In this document: positions 25,971 to 35,595 of the stretch, piece after piece
How positions within the stretch are numbered: the first letter of the stretch is position 1
Layout: every line of letters starts with the position of its first letter
Source: Streptomyces flaveolus
GTDB taxonomy: Bacteria > Actinomycetota > Actinomycetes > Streptomycetales > Streptomycetaceae
DNA: 64,000 nt
Direction of reading: 5' to 3'
Assembly (NCBI RefSeq): GCF_000716535.1
Contig: NZ_JNWV01000037.1
Coordinates: 186,001-250,000, forward strand
Notes under the pieces: generated by a model
Seen by the model: the letters and a program-made list of their open reading frames with translations, nothing else
Told to the model about the DNA's origin: nothing
Databases searched by the model: none
Made by a program: the position numbers and the translations under genes

Positions 25971-27287
25971 CTACTGCCCGAGCATCCCGGTCCACAGCTC
26001 GGGGAAGTCCGGCAGGGTCTTCGCCGTCGTCGCCACGTTCTCGATCAGCACGCCCGGCACGGCCAGGCCGATGATCGCACCGGCGGTCGCCATGCGGTGG
26101 TCCTCGTAGGTGTGGAAGGTCCCGCCGTGCAGCGCGCGCGGGCGGATGTGCAGGCCGTCGGCCGTCTCCGTGACGTCACCGCCCAGCTCGTTGATCTCCT
26201 TGGTGAGCGCGGCCAGCCGGTCCGTCTCGTGCAGCCGCAGATGGGCCACGCCCCGCAGGGTGGACGGCGAGTCGGCGAGCGCGGCCACCGCCGCGATGCC
26301 CGGGGTCAGCTCGCCCACGTCGCCGAGGTCCACGTCGATGCCGTGGATGGTCCCCGAACCGGTGAACTGGAGGCCGTACTCGGTCAGTTCGCAGGAACCG
26401 CCCATCTCGGTGAAGATCTCCCGCAGCCGGTCACCCGGCTGGGTGGTACGGGCCGGCCAGTCCGGGATCACCACCTTGCCACCGGTGACCAGGGCCGCCG
26501 CCAGGAACGGCTGCGCGTTGGACAGATCCGGCTCGATCGTCAGGTCCCGGCCGAGCAGCGCGCCCGGCGTCACCCGCCACACGTTCGGCTCGCCGCCCGA
26601 CTCCGGGGTGTCCACCTGGGCGCCGACCGCGCGCAGCATGTCCACCGTCATCCGGATGTGCGGCATCGAGGGCAGGCTGGCGCCGGTGTGGCGGACCTCC
26701 ACCCCCTGGTTGAAACGGGGGCCCGACAGCAGCAGCGCCGACACGAACTGCGAGGACGAGGAGGCGTCGATCGACACCGGGCCGCCGTCCAGGGCGCCCC
26801 CGCCGTGCACGGTCAGCGGCAGCGTGCCCCGGCCGTCGTCGTCGATCCGGGCGCCGAGCACCCGCAGCGCGTCGATCACGCCGTTCAGGGGACGCTCGTA
26901 CGACCGCGGGTCCCCGTCGAACCGGACCGGGCCGTCGGCCAGCGCGGCCACCGGCGGCAGGAACCGCATCACCGTGCCCGCGTTGCCGACGTCGACCGTG
27001 GCCGGGCCGGACAGGCCCGTGGGCAGCACCCGCCAGGCCTCGCCGGTACCGTCCGGGCCCACTCCCTCCTCGATCTCCACGCCCATGGCCCGCAGGGCAC
27101 CGGCCATCAGCAGGGTGTCCCGGGACCGCAGCGGGCGGCGCAGCCAGCCCGGCTCGGAGGCCAGGGCCGCGAGAACCAGGGCGCGGTTGGTGACCGACTT
27201 GGACCCCGGCACGTGGACCGTCGCGTCGACGGCTCCGCTCGCGTGCGGGGCGGGCCAGAGGGCGGTGGAGGAGGTGTTCGGGGCCAT
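25971..27287 (-). CDS. aroA: 3-phosphoshikimate 1-carboxyvinyltransferase (EPSP synthase)
   Basis: A 438-aa shikimate-pathway enzyme that transfers enolpyruvyl from PEP to shikimate-3-phosphate. It has the N-terminal [16 protein letters not shown], the [12 protein letters not shown] motif (PEP site, glyphosate region) with Ala in the GNAGT loop, and the C-terminal [14 protein letters not shown] and [11 protein letters not shown] signatures. ATG 27287 lacks a ribosome-binding site; TAAAGT (27294-27299, minus strand) lies 6 nt upstream, so transcription probably starts at the ATG although another gene ends only 28 nt before it. It is followed by rsgA. Confidence 0.96.
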   Translation of the reverse strand: MAPNTSSTALWPAPHASGAVDATVHVPGSKSVTNRALVLAALASEPGWLRRPLRSRDTLLMAGALRAMGVEIEEGVGPDGTGEAWRVLPTGLSGPATVDVGNAGTVMRFLPPVAALADGPVRFDGDPRSYERPLNGVIDALRVLGARIDDDGRGTLPLTVHGGGALDGGPVSIDASSSSQFVSALLLSGPRFNQGVEVRHTGASLPSMPHIRMTVDMLRAVGAQVDTPESGGEPNVWRVTPGALLGRDLTIEPDLSNAQPFLAAALVTGGKVVIPDWPARTTQPGDRLREIFTEMGGSCELTEYGLQFTGSGTIHGIDVDLGDVGELTPGIAAVAALADSPSTLRGVAHLRLHETDRLAALTKEINELGGDVTETADGLHIRPRALHGGTFHTYEDHRMATAGAIIGLAVPGVLIENVATTAKTLPDFPELWTGMLGQ

Positions 27288-27315
27288 GGGGCCACTTTAT
27301 AAGGAGGGTGCGGTC

Positions 27316-28038
27316 TCAACCTTCCAGCAGCCAGCGGCCCCCGCCGATCAGCGAGCACAGCGACACCGCGTGGAACAGGAACAGCCACAGGCCCGCCGGT
27401 ACGTGCGTCAGCCGCGAGAGCTGGTCCGCGTCCGAGTCCCCGGCCCCGCCCCGGGACCGCTTGGCCTGCAGCTCGAACGGCGGCCGTACCCCGCCGAACA
27501 GCAGGAACCACACCACCGCGTACGCGAACGCCGCCTGCACCTGCGACCCCGCCAGCCAGGACACCAGCAGGAACGCCCCGCCGGCGAGGAGCACGGTCAG
27601 CACGCCGTACGCGTTGCGGATCATCACCAGCATCGCCACCAGCAGGGCGGTGGCCACCCACAGCAGGAGGGTGATGCGCCCGGCGGCCAGCAGGGCGGCC
27701 CCGCCGAGGCCCAGCAGCGAGGGGGCCGTGTAGCCCGCGGCGGCCGTCAGGATCATGCCCAGCCCGTGCGGCTTGCCCCGGCTCACGGTGAGCCCGCTGG
27801 TGTCGGAGTGCAGCCGGATCCCGGTGAGCTGCCGGCCGGTGAGCAGGGCGATCAGGCCGTGTCCACCCTCGTGCGCGATGGTGATCGCGTTGCGGGATAT
27901 CCGCCACACCGGGTGCGGGACGACCACGGCGAGCGCGGCGGCCAGCGTGGCCAGCACCACCCACAGGTCGGGATCGGGCTGGGTTCCGGCGAGCCGGTCC
28001 CAGAGGCCGGGCAGCGCGGTGGCGGCGAGGCTGTCCAT
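27316..28038 (-). CDS. M50-family membrane metallopeptidase
   Basis: A 240-aa integral membrane protein with about six hydrophobic helices. The zinc motif HEGGH appears as ITIAHEGGHGLIALLTGRQ near residue 58, which fits the site-2-protease-like M50B family. No PDZ domain is present and the length is short, as in many actinobacterial members. The ATG at 28038 was chosen over an upstream in-frame ATG because that longer form would run into the divergent SRAP gene; the ribosome-binding site (GGGAG) is at a longer than usual distance. Its substrate is unknown. Confidence 0.85.
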   Translation of the reverse strand: MDSLAATALPGLWDRLAGTQPDPDLWVVLATLAAALAVVVPHPVWRISRNAITIAHEGGHGLIALLTGRQLTGIRLHSDTSGLTVSRGKPHGLGMILTAAAGYTAPSLLGLGGAALLAAGRITLLLWVATALLVAMLVMIRNAYGVLTVLLAGGAFLLVSWLAGSQVQAAFAYAVVWFLLFGGVRPPFELQAKRSRGGAGDSDADQLSRLTHVPAGLWLFLFHAVSLCSLIGGGRWLLEG

Positions 28039-28088
28039 ATCTGCTGGTGGCTCCCTTTCGCTGGACGGAATCTGGCAGTGTGGCACGT

Positions 28089-28904
28089 ATGTGCGGACGG
28101 TATGCATCGAGTCGTAGGCCCGAGGATCTCGCGGGGATCTTCGAGGTCGAGAAGTGGGAGCCCGAGGAGACCTTGGAGCCCGACTACAACGTGGCGCCGA
28201 CCAAGGAGGTCCACGCCGTCCTGGACCGCCCTCTGAAAGACGCGGACTCCCCGCGTCCGGTTCGCCAGCTGCGCACGCTGAAGTGGGGCCTGGTCCCGTC
28301 CTGGGCGAAGACCCCGGAGGGCGGCGCCCGGATGATCAACGCCCGCGCCGAGACCGTGCACGAGAAGCCCGCCTACCGGCGCGCCTTCGCCGCCCGCCGC
28401 TGCATCCTGCCGGCCGACGGCTACTACGAGTGGGTCACCGGCGAGCAGGAGCGCGACCTGGAGGTGGAGGGCAGGAAGAAGCGGCCGCGCAAGCAGCCGT
28501 ACTTCGTGCTGCCCGCCGACGGCTCGGTGTTCGCGATGGCCGGGCTGTACGAGTTCTGGCGCGACCGGACCCTGCCCGACGACCACCCACGGGCCTGGTG
28601 GGTCACCTGCTCGGTGATCACCACCGAGGCGGAGAAGACCCCGCTGGCCGTGGCCCCGGCCGAGGGCCCGCGCTCCCTCGCCGAGATCCACCCCCGGATG
28701 CCGCTGATGCTCACCCCGGACCGCTGGGACGCCTGGCTCGACCCCTCCCGCACCGACCCCGACGACCTGCGCGACCTGCTCGCCCCGCCTCCGGCCGGCC
28801 TGATGCGGGCCTACCCGGTGTCCACCGCCGTCAGCAACGTCCGCAACAACAGCCCGGAGCTGCTGAAGGAGCTGGAGGGACCGGAAGAGGGCACACTCTT
28901 CTGA
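28089..28904 (+). CDS. SRAP-family (HMCES/YedK) abasic-site protein
   Basis: A 271-aa SRAP protein. Met1 is followed by the invariant Cys2 (MCGRYASS), which forms the covalent thiazolidine link with abasic sites in single-stranded DNA. Further family residues are YNVAPT, the WGLVPSWAK motif, NARAETV with the catalytic Glu in the CILPADGYYEW segment, and the active His in EIHPRMPLML. The start is fixed at 28089 because Cys2 must be second. No ribosome-binding site was seen. The alpha/beta hydrolase gene begins 1 nt after its stop. Confidence 0.94.
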   Translation: MCGRYASSRRPEDLAGIFEVEKWEPEETLEPDYNVAPTKEVHAVLDRPLKDADSPRPVRQLRTLKWGLVPSWAKTPEGGARMINARAETVHEKPAYRRAFAARRCILPADGYYEWVTGEQERDLEVEGRKKRPRKQPYFVLPADGSVFAMAGLYEFWRDRTLPDDHPRAWWVTCSVITTEAEKTPLAVAPAEGPRSLAEIHPRMPLMLTPDRWDAWLDPSRTDPDDLRDLLAPPPAGLMRAYPVSTAVSNVRNNSPELLKELEGPEEGTLF

Positions 28905-28905
28905 C

Positions 28906-29553
28906 GTGACGCACGTGACAGAGGTGACCACGCAGACGGTCGGAACGGACGCCGGGGACGCCCGGATCACCTGGCACCCGGCGAAGAGGGCCCGGCTGGT
29001 GCTGGCCGTGAGCCACGGCGCCGGCGGCGGCATCGAGGCACGCGACCTCCGGGCGCTCGCGGCCGCGCTGCCCGCCGACGGCGTGACCGTCGCCCTCGTC
29101 GAGCAGCCCTGGCGGGTCGCCGGCAAGAAGGTCGCTCCCGCGCCGAAGACCCTGGACACCGGGTGGCGGGGCGTGTGGCCCGCGCTCGCGGAACCCGGCC
29201 TGCCGGTGATCTCCGGGGGCCGCAGCGCCGGCGCCCGGGTCGCCTGCCGCACGGCGGCCGGGCTGGGCGCGCACGCCGTGCTCGCGCTGAGCTTCCCGTT
29301 GCACCCGCCGGGCAAGCCGGAGAAGTCCCGGGCGGACGAGCTGCTCGGGGCCGGGGTGCCCACGCTGGTCGTCCAGGGCGGCAACGACCCCTTCGGGAAG
29401 CCGGCGGAGTTCCCGGAGGGTGACTTCCGGCTCATCGAGGTGCCGCACGGCGATCACGGGTTCGCCGTCCCCAAGCGCGCGGAGATCACCCAGGAGCGGG
29501 CGATGGAGATCATCACCGGCGCGGTACGGGAGTGGATCGCGTCACTCGGGTGA
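28906..29553 (+). CDS. alpha/beta hydrolase (KANL3/Tex30-like)
   Basis: A 215-aa single-domain alpha/beta hydrolase. The oxyanion strand LVLAVSHGAGGG, nucleophile elbow GGRSAGARVA (Ser), strand-end acidic region QGGNDPFG, and catalytic His in PHGDHGFAV are all present. The short length and the GGRSAG elbow resemble the KANL3/Tex30 group of unknown substrate. Its GTG start lies 1 nt after the SRAP stop codon, so it is translationally coupled to the SRAP gene. The sigR promoter follows at once. Confidence 0.85.
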   Translation: MTHVTEVTTQTVGTDAGDARITWHPAKRARLVLAVSHGAGGGIEARDLRALAAALPADGVTVALVEQPWRVAGKKVAPAPKTLDTGWRGVWPALAEPGLPVISGGRSAGARVACRTAAGLGAHAVLALSFPLHPPGKPEKSRADELLGAGVPTLVVQGGNDPFGKPAEFPEGDFRLIEVPHGDHGFAVPKRAEITQERAMEIITGAVREWIASLG

Positions 29554-29556
29554 CCC

Positions 29557-29583
29557 GGGAATGTTGGGCGGGGGACCGCTGTT
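29557..29583 (+). promoter_or_regulatory. SigR-dependent promoter of sigR (p2)
   Basis: GGGAAT at 29557-29562 and GTT at 29581-29583 are 18 nt apart, exactly the SigR consensus GGAAT-N18-GTT. It lies 60 nt before the extended sigR start, matching the known autoregulatory promoter sigRp2. Confidence 0.9.
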
Positions 29584-29643
29584 GAGCCGGACGGAAGTGC
29601 CGACGGCTTCGGCACCGACGTCGCAGGAGAGGAAGTCCGCCGC

Positions 29644-30504
29644 ATGGGTTCGACCATCTGCCCGGCCCGCAGCAGCCGCACTGACCTGGACTGGTCCGTG
29701 CTGCACGCGGCCAAGACCGCTCCTATTCGAGCGGCGGCAGGGACGGGTCGTGTTCTATCCTCCGAAACGAGTGGGATCGGTTTCGGTCCCGCCCGGGATC
29801 TTGAGGAGGTGGGTCCGGTCACCGGTACCGACGCAGGGACCGACAACGGCCAGGCGGAGCGGCCCGAGGGCCAGGGCGTCAGCGCGGACGCGTCCGACGA
29901 GTCGACCACGGCTCGCAGCGCGCGCTTCGAGCGGGACGCGCTCGAATTCCTCGACCAGATGTACTCGGCCGCGCTGCGCATGACGCGCAACCCGGCCGAC
30001 GCCGAGGACCTGGTGCAGGAGACGTACGCCAAGGCGTACGCGTCCTTCCACCAGTTCCGCGAGGGCACCAACCTCAAGGCGTGGCTGTACCGCATCCTCA
30101 CGAACACCTTCATCAACTCCTACCGCAAGAAGCAGCGCGAGCCCCAGCGCTCCGCCGCGGAGGAGATCGAGGACTGGCAGCTCGCCCGTGCCGAGTCGCA
30201 CATGTCGACGGGTCTGCGCTCCGCCGAGTCGCAGGCGCTCGACCACCTGCCCGACTCGGACGTGAAGGAAGCGCTCCAGGCCATCCCCGAGGAGTTCCGC
30301 ATCGCCGTCTATCTCGCGGACGTCGAGGGGTTTGCCTACAAGGAGATCGCGGACATCATGGGGACACCCATCGGTACGGTGATGTCCCGGCTGCACCGGG
30401 GCCGCCGTCAGCTGCGCGGCATGCTGGAGGACTACGCCCGTGAGCGCGGGCTGGTCCCGGCCGGCGCCGGAGAGTCGAACGAAGCGAAAGGCTCGGGCTC
30501 ATGA
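29644..30504 (+). CDS. sigR: ECF sigma factor SigR (with SigR' extended form)
   Basis: The redox-stress sigma factor that induces thioredoxin and thiol-homeostasis genes. The core protein runs from GTG 29809 (231 aa) with region 2 ([16 protein letters not shown], then [16 protein letters not shown]) and region 4 ([19 protein letters not shown]). From ATG 29644 the frame stays open for exactly 55 more codons, with AGGAGAGGAAG upstream. This matches the unstable SigR' isoform made from the inducible p2 promoter in S. coelicolor. A TATCCT -10-like site inside the extension (about 29756) may be the constitutive p1. It overlaps rsrA by 4 nt. Confidence 0.95.
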   Translation: MGSTICPARSSRTDLDWSVLHAAKTAPIRAAAGTGRVLSSETSGIGFGPARDLEEVGPVTGTDAGTDNGQAERPEGQGVSADASDESTTARSARFERDALEFLDQMYSAALRMTRNPADAEDLVQETYAKAYASFHQFREGTNLKAWLYRILTNTFINSYRKKQREPQRSAAEEIEDWQLARAESHMSTGLRSAESQALDHLPDSDVKEALQAIPEEFRIAVYLADVEGFAYKEIADIMGTPIGTVMSRLHRGRRQLRGMLEDYARERGLVPAGAGESNEAKGSGS

Positions 30505-30812
30505 GCTGCGGAGAGCCGCACGAGACGGACTGCAGTGAGGTCCTCGACCACCTGTACGAGTTCCTCGACAGCGAGATGCCGGACGTCGACCGCGACAAGT
30601 TCCAGCACCACTTCGAGGAATGCTCGCCGTGCCTGGAGAAGTACGGCCTGGAGCAGGCCGTGAAGAAGCTGGTGAAGCGGTGCTGCGGGCATGACGACGT
30701 GCCCGCCGACCTGCGGGCCAAGGTCATGGGACGGATCGACCTGATCCGCTCCGGGCAGACCGTGCCGGAGCACGATGTGACCAAGGCCCCGGCGGCACCG
30801 CAGGAGTCCTGA
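30501..30812 (+). CDS. rsrA: zinc-containing anti-sigma factor RsrA
   Basis: A 103-aa ZAS-family anti-sigma that binds SigR in reduced form and releases it when disulfide stress oxidises its thiols. The redox/zinc residues C11, H37, C41 and C44 (HHFEECSPC) occupy the same positions as in S. coelicolor RsrA, and additional cysteines lie at C3 and the CC pair near 61-62. The start overlaps the sigR stop (ATGA), ensuring balanced synthesis. Confidence 0.96.
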   Translation: MSCGEPHETDCSEVLDHLYEFLDSEMPDVDRDKFQHHFEECSPCLEKYGLEQAVKKLVKRCCGHDDVPADLRAKVMGRIDLIRSGQTVPEHDVTKAPAAPQES

Positions 30813-30924
30813 CACGCCGGGGCATATCACCCGAACGTGCTAATCCTCAGGTCATAAGCCCCGCACCCCCCGATGCCCGTCCTAGGCTCCGAGCCCGGAG
30901 GAGGCACGGTCGGGGAGGGGCGAG

Positions 30925-32229
30925 ATGGACGCGGTACCGGCAAGGGCACGCGGCTATGTCGTCGCCGTCGCCCTGTCGGCCGTCTTCTGCCTGCTTCCCC
31001 TGCCGCGGACGCACACCCCCTGGTGGGAGCTGGCCCTGCTCGCCGCGCTGTACGCGGCCTGCGAGCACGCCGTACGCCGCCGCTTCGGCGGCACCTTCTA
31101 CCCGGTGCTGCTCGCCGGCGCGTTCCTGCTGCCCCCGGCCGCCGCCGCGCTCGTCCCGGTGCCCGCCGCGCTGCTCACCCCGGTCGAGCACGGGCCCGCC
31201 CTGCTCCGGCGCGTGTGGCGGGCCGCGCAGCCCGCGCTCGCCGTGTGGGCCGCCGCCCGGACGCACCGCGCCCTCGGCGGCGAGGACGCCGTCGTCGGCT
31301 CCGACTTCCCCACCGCCCTGCTGCCGGCGGGCGCGGCCGTCCTCGCGTTCTGCCTGGTGCTCACCGCGCTCGACGGCGGCCTGCGCGCGGCGGCCGGGCT
31401 GGTGCCGCTGCGGCGGGCCTGGCGCGGGCTGCTGGCGCGCTCGCTGGCCCCGGTCGCGGTGCACGGACTCGCCGGCCTGATGATGGCCGTGCTCTGGCGC
31501 AGTCCCTACGGCCCGGTCGCCGCGCTCCTCGTGCTGCTGCCGATGGGCGTCTCCTGGTGGGTCTTCGCCCAGTACCACCGCGAACGCGCCGCCCACCAGG
31601 CCACCATCCGCGCCCTCGTCCAGGCCGTCGACATCAAGGACGGCTACACCCGCGGTCACAGCGAACGCGTCGGACACGCCTCCGTGCTGATCGCCCGCGA
31701 ACTCGGCATGGACGACGACCGCGTCGAGGTGCTGCGCTTCGCTGGCATCCTGCACGACGTCGGCAAGCTGGGCGTGCCCACCCGGCTGCTGCGCAAGGAC
31801 GGCCCGCTCACCCCGGAGGAGCGGCGGATCATCGAGCTGCACCCCGAGTACGGCCACGAGATGGTCCGCGGGATCTCCTTCCTCGGCGAGGCCCGCGCGG
31901 CCATCCTCCACCACCACGAACGGCTCGACGGCAGCGGCTACCCGTACGGCCTGGCGGGCAGCCAGATCCCCGAGTGCGCCCGGATCGTCGCCGTCGCGGA
32001 TGCCTTCGACGCCATGACCTCCACCCGCTGCTACAGCAGGGCCCGCCCGGTCGAGGCCGCCGTCGCCGAGCTGGAGCGCTGCGCCGGGGCGCACTTCGAC
32101 CCCCGTATGGTCGGCGCGCTCGTCCGCGCCCTGCGCCGCTCCGGCTGGCACCCGGCGGTCACCGCCGACGAACCGGCGCACGGCACCCCGCCCGCGGAGC
32201 GGGCCCCCAGCACCGGGGCGCCCCGATGA
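30925..32229 (+). CDS. membrane HD-GYP domain protein
   Basis: A 434-aa protein with about five to six N-terminal membrane helices (residues 10-215). A complete HD-GYP domain follows: HSERVGH, the HD pair in GILHDVGKLGVP, the HPEYG histidine, HHHERLDGSGYPYGL, and VADAFDAMTS. All metal ligands are present, so it could hydrolyse cyclic-di-GMP or a related nucleotide; in actinobacteria the substrate is uncertain. ATG 30925 has AGGGGCGAG upstream. It overlaps the next gene by 4 nt (ATGA), forming a pair with a degenerate homologue. Confidence 0.92.
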   Translation: MDAVPARARGYVVAVALSAVFCLLPLPRTHTPWWELALLAALYAACEHAVRRRFGGTFYPVLLAGAFLLPPAAAALVPVPAALLTPVEHGPALLRRVWRAAQPALAVWAAARTHRALGGEDAVVGSDFPTALLPAGAAVLAFCLVLTALDGGLRAAAGLVPLRRAWRGLLARSLAPVAVHGLAGLMMAVLWRSPYGPVAALLVLLPMGVSWWVFAQYHRERAAHQATIRALVQAVDIKDGYTRGHSERVGHASVLIARELGMDDDRVEVLRFAGILHDVGKLGVPTRLLRKDGPLTPEERRIIELHPEYGHEMVRGISFLGEARAAILHHHERLDGSGYPYGLAGSQIPECARIVAVADAFDAMTSTRCYSRARPVEAAVAELERCAGAHFDPRMVGALVRALRRSGWHPAVTADEPAHGTPPAERAPSTGAPR

Positions 32230-33509
32230 CCACCCTGCGGCTGATCCACGGCGCCGCCGCCCTCGTCGCGGCCGGCTCCCTCGCCGTCACCCTCTGGACC
32301 GGCCTGCACGACCAGGGCGTCGCGCTCGCCTTCGGCGTGCTCATAGCCGTCGGCGAACTGACCCGGTGGAGCGACGAACAGGGACAGCGGCAGGCCGCGC
32401 CCCTCGGTGCCGCCGGCGCCCTGTCGTACGCCCTGCTCGGCGCCGACGCCGGGCGGCCCGGCCACCACGGCGCCGCCCAGGTCGTCACCGTCGTCCTCGT
32501 CGCCACCGTGCTCGGCGCCGTCCCGCACATCTGGTCCGGCCGCAGCCCCACCGTCGACCACCTGACCCGCCGGATCCTCACCGTCGGCTTCGCCGCCGTC
32601 TGCTTCCAACCCCTCTACGGCCAGGGCGTCTTCGCCCATTGGGGCGGTCCCGCCTACGCCCTCCTGCTGCTCACCCTGCTCGCCCTCACCTCCCTGTGCG
32701 GGGCGGTCCTGGCCGCCGCGCTCGCCCACTGCCGCACCCACTGGCCGTTCGGCCCCCTGCTGCGCGAGGAACTGCGCGGACTGCTCGGCATCGGCTCCGC
32801 GATCTGCTCGACCGGCGCGGTGATGGCGCTCGCGGTCGCCGTCGTCGGTCTGTGGGCGCTGCCCGTGTTCTGCCTGCCCATGCTGCTCGTCCAGCTCTCC
32901 CTGCGCCGGTACGCGGCCGTCCGCGCCACCTACCGGCAGACCATCGCCTCCCTCGCCCGCGCCACCGAGATCGCGGGCTGCACCCCCGCCGGGCACGCCC
33001 ACCGCGTCGCCGCGCTCAGCCTCGCCGTCGGCCGGGACCTCGGCCTGACCGGGCCCGAACTGACCGTCCTGGAGTACGCGGCGCTGATGCACGACATCGG
33101 CCAGCTCAGCCTGGTCGACCCGGTCCCGGCCGGCGCCACCGCCGGCCTGCCCGCCGCGGAGCAGCGGCGCATCGCCCTGCTCGGTGGGGCCGTCGTCCGG
33201 CAGACCGGCGTGGACGCGGCCGTCGCCGTCGTCGTGGAACGGCAGGCCGACCCCTACCGGGAACAGCCGCTCGCCGCCCGCATCGTCCGGGCCGTGAACG
33301 CCTACGAGGAGAAGACCCGGGACGCCGGTCCCGAAGGCCCGCTGCGCGCACTGGAGGAGCTGCGGCTCGGCACCGCCGGGGACTACGCTCCCGAGGTCGT
33401 GGAGTCGCTCGCCCGGGTGCTGGCCAGGCCTCCCGGCGTGCGGGAGCGCGTGCCGGTGCGACGAACGGGACTGTCTGACCCCGCGCCCGGCTGGGTAACC
33501 CATGGGTAA
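32226..33509 (+). CDS. membrane protein with degenerate HD domain
   Basis: A 427-aa paralogue-like partner with about seven N-terminal helices and a C-terminal HD-type domain. It keeps GHAHRVAALS and MHDIGQLS, but the HHE/GYP segment of the upstream gene is replaced by VVERQADPYREQ, and the VADAFDAMT aspartate by VNAYEEKT. Most metal ligands are lost, so it is probably not catalytic and may regulate or dimerise with the upstream HD-GYP protein, with which it is translationally coupled. Confidence 0.85.
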   Translation: MTTLRLIHGAAALVAAGSLAVTLWTGLHDQGVALAFGVLIAVGELTRWSDEQGQRQAAPLGAAGALSYALLGADAGRPGHHGAAQVVTVVLVATVLGAVPHIWSGRSPTVDHLTRRILTVGFAAVCFQPLYGQGVFAHWGGPAYALLLLTLLALTSLCGAVLAAALAHCRTHWPFGPLLREELRGLLGIGSAICSTGAVMALAVAVVGLWALPVFCLPMLLVQLSLRRYAAVRATYRQTIASLARATEIAGCTPAGHAHRVAALSLAVGRDLGLTGPELTVLEYAALMHDIGQLSLVDPVPAGATAGLPAAEQRRIALLGGAVVRQTGVDAAVAVVVERQADPYREQPLAARIVRAVNAYEEKTRDAGPEGPLRALEELRLGTAGDYAPEVVESLARVLARPPGVRERVPVRRTGLSDPAPGWVTHG

Positions 33510-33608
33510 TGAGCGCCTTTCCCGCGGCACGTGGTTGGATGCGAGGGAGAGGGTGTCCGGGGGCACAAGCCAGCCCACAGCGGGAAATGGAACTGGCAGG
33601 CGGGAATC

Positions 33609-34589
33609 GTGAGGATCTTCGGCAAGGGACGGCACCGGCCCTCCGCCTCCTGGCGGCAGGCCACCGACCGCGCGTTCACACTCATCGGCGACGGCCGGTA
33701 CGAGGACGCGGGCGAGCTGCTGACACGCGCCGCCGACCTGGAGCCCTGGCTGTCGGAGTCCTGGTTCAACCTCGCCCTGCTGCACAAGTTCCGGCACGAC
33801 TGGGAGCAGGCGCGCGCGGCCGGACTGCGCGCGGTCGCCCTCCTCGACCGGGAGACCGGGGCTCCCGACTGGTGGAACGTCGGCATCGCCGCGACCGCCC
33901 TGCAGGACTGGCCGCTGGCCCGCCGCGCCTGGCAGGCGTACGGGCTGAAGGTGCCGGGGGGTGCCGCGGTCTCCGCGGAGCCCGTCGGCATGGAGCTGGG
34001 CAGTGCGGCCGTACGGCTCTCCCCGGAGGGGGAGGCCGAGGTGGTCTGGGGCCGCCGGCTGGACCCCGCGCGGATCGAGGTGCTGTCGATCCCGCTGCCC
34101 TCCTCCGGGCGGCGCTGGGGCGAGGTCGTGCTGCACGACGGCGTCCCGCACGGCGAGCGCACCACCTCGACCGGGCACTCCTACCCGGTCTTCGACGAGA
34201 TCGAGCTGTGGGCGCCGTCGCCCGTGCCCACCTGGGTGGTCCTGCTGGAGGCGGCCACCGAGGCCGACCGGGACGCGCTGGAGCAACTGGCCGCGGACGC
34301 GGGCTTCGCGGCGGAGGACTGGTCGTCGTCGGTACGGCTGCTGTGCCGGATGTGCAGCGAGTCCCGTATGCCCTCCGACGAGGGCGAGGGGGTGCACCTG
34401 GACCCGCACGACCACAGCGAGCCGGGGCATCCCGGGCCGCTCGGACACCGGACGGACGGGCAGCTGTGGGTGCCGGAGCGGGAGTGTGGCGTCGCGGCCC
34501 CGGCATCGCTCGTGCGGGGGCTTCTCGACGGGTGGGTCGCCGACAGTCCGGACTCGAGGGACTGGCGCGATCTGGAAGAGGTCTGCTGA
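33609..34589 (+). CDS. tetratricopeptide-repeat protein
   Basis: A 326-aa cytoplasmic protein. The first ~110 residues contain three TPR-like helical pairs (AFTLIGDGRYEDAGELLTRA, SWFNLALLHKFRHDWEQA). The remainder is a beta-rich domain of unknown type ending with the Trp/Asp-rich DGWVADSPDSRDWRDLEEVC. The start is GTG 33609; an upstream frame to 33531 is open but has no better signal. It lies 99 nt after the degenerate HD gene and 64 nt before peptide deformylase, all in one direction. The function is not known. Confidence 0.8.
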   Translation: MRIFGKGRHRPSASWRQATDRAFTLIGDGRYEDAGELLTRAADLEPWLSESWFNLALLHKFRHDWEQARAAGLRAVALLDRETGAPDWWNVGIAATALQDWPLARRAWQAYGLKVPGGAAVSAEPVGMELGSAAVRLSPEGEAEVVWGRRLDPARIEVLSIPLPSSGRRWGEVVLHDGVPHGERTTSTGHSYPVFDEIELWAPSPVPTWVVLLEAATEADRDALEQLAADAGFAAEDWSSSVRLLCRMCSESRMPSDEGEGVHLDPHDHSEPGHPGPLGHRTDGQLWVPERECGVAAPASLVRGLLDGWVADSPDSRDWRDLEEVC

Positions 34590-34653
34590 CCGGGCGCCGT
34601 ACCCTGTATCAGCAACATCTCTCCCTGTTCTTTGAGGAAGGCGTACGTCGGTC

Positions 34654-35304
34654 ATGGCGCAGCAGGACACCGATCAGCAGCACGCGGGCGTGCTCCCCGT
34701 CGACGACGAGGGCTACGTCGTCGACACGGAGGACTGCGAGGAGCGCGAGAGGACCTGGCGCGAGCGCGGCACCTCCCGGCCGATCACGGTCGTCGGCAAC
34801 CCGGTGCTGCACAAGGAGTGCAAGGACGTCACCGAGTTCGGCGAGGAGCTGCAGCAGCTGGTCGCCGACATGTTCGCCAGCCAGCGCACCGCCGAGGGCG
34901 TGGGCCTGGCCGCCAACCAGATCGGCGTCGACCTGAAGGTCTTCGTCTACGACTGCCCGGACGACGAGGGCGTCCGGCACGTCGGCGTGGTGTGCAACCC
35001 GAAGCTGGTCGACCTGCCCGCCGAGAAGCGCCGGCTGGACGACAGCAACGAGGGCTGTCTGTCGGTGCCCACGGCGTACGCGTCGCTCGCCCGTCCCGAC
35101 TACGCCGAGGTGACCGGCCAGGACGAGCGGGGCAACCCGATCAAGGTCCGTGGCACCGGCTACTTCGCACGCTGTTTGCAGCACGAGACCGACCACCTCT
35201 ACGGCTACCTGTACATCGACCGGTTGTCGAAGCGGGACCGCAAGGACGCGCTGCGGCAGATGGCGGAGAACGAGCCACGCTACCCCGTGGTCGCCAACGA
35301 CTGA
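34654..35304 (+). CDS. def: peptide deformylase
   Basis: A 216-aa metalloenzyme that removes the formyl group from new proteins. All three motifs are present: [10 protein letters not shown] (near residue 88), EGCLS with the metal Cys (near 130), and QHETDHLYG with the two metal His and catalytic Glu (near 170). The first ~40 residues form an acidic extension not seen in the E. coli enzyme but usual in actinobacteria. The ribosome-binding region GAGGAAGG lies about 15 nt before ATG 34654. A strong terminator follows. Confidence 0.96.
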   Translation: MAQQDTDQQHAGVLPVDDEGYVVDTEDCEERERTWRERGTSRPITVVGNPVLHKECKDVTEFGEELQQLVADMFASQRTAEGVGLAANQIGVDLKVFVYDCPDDEGVRHVGVVCNPKLVDLPAEKRRLDDSNEGCLSVPTAYASLARPDYAEVTGQDERGNPIKVRGTGYFARCLQHETDHLYGYLYIDRLSKRDRKDALRQMAENEPRYPVVAND

Positions 35305-35321
35305 TCAGCGCTGCGCAGTTG

Positions 35322-35360
35322 GGGCGCCCCGGCCGGGATCCTTCCTGGCCGGGGCGCCTT
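35322..35360 (+). terminator. terminator after def
   Basis: A 15-bp stem, GGCGCCCCGGCCGGG paired with its near-complement, with a short ATCCTT loop. It starts about 20 nt after the def stop and isolates it from the terpene operon. The remaining ~235 nt to the terpene-synthase start are AT-richer and hold its promoter, which I could not place with confidence. Confidence 0.75.
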
Positions 35361-35595
35361 CGTGTTGCCGCGATTAGCTCGTTCGTGCGTCGTACAACCA
35401 GTCCCTTCTGTGCTCCTGATGATCTCTAACCAGTCAGACAGGGGGAGATTCGCGGCACCTTGGGGTGGTGAATGGAGCAAATCCGTTCCCACGACGGTCA
35501 GTTGTGGTGCTGAATGGAAGTGCGGGATACGCAACGGCGCACGCCCGGCACAACGGGAGGGGTGTGCGCTCCTGGCGGCTGAGAGGGGTTTGTTC

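Noticed and set aside
32031..34670. An 879-codon minus-strand open frame across the HD and TPR genes
   Set aside because: Produced by third-position GC bias; no domain-like sequence, and it conflicts with well-supported coupled genes.
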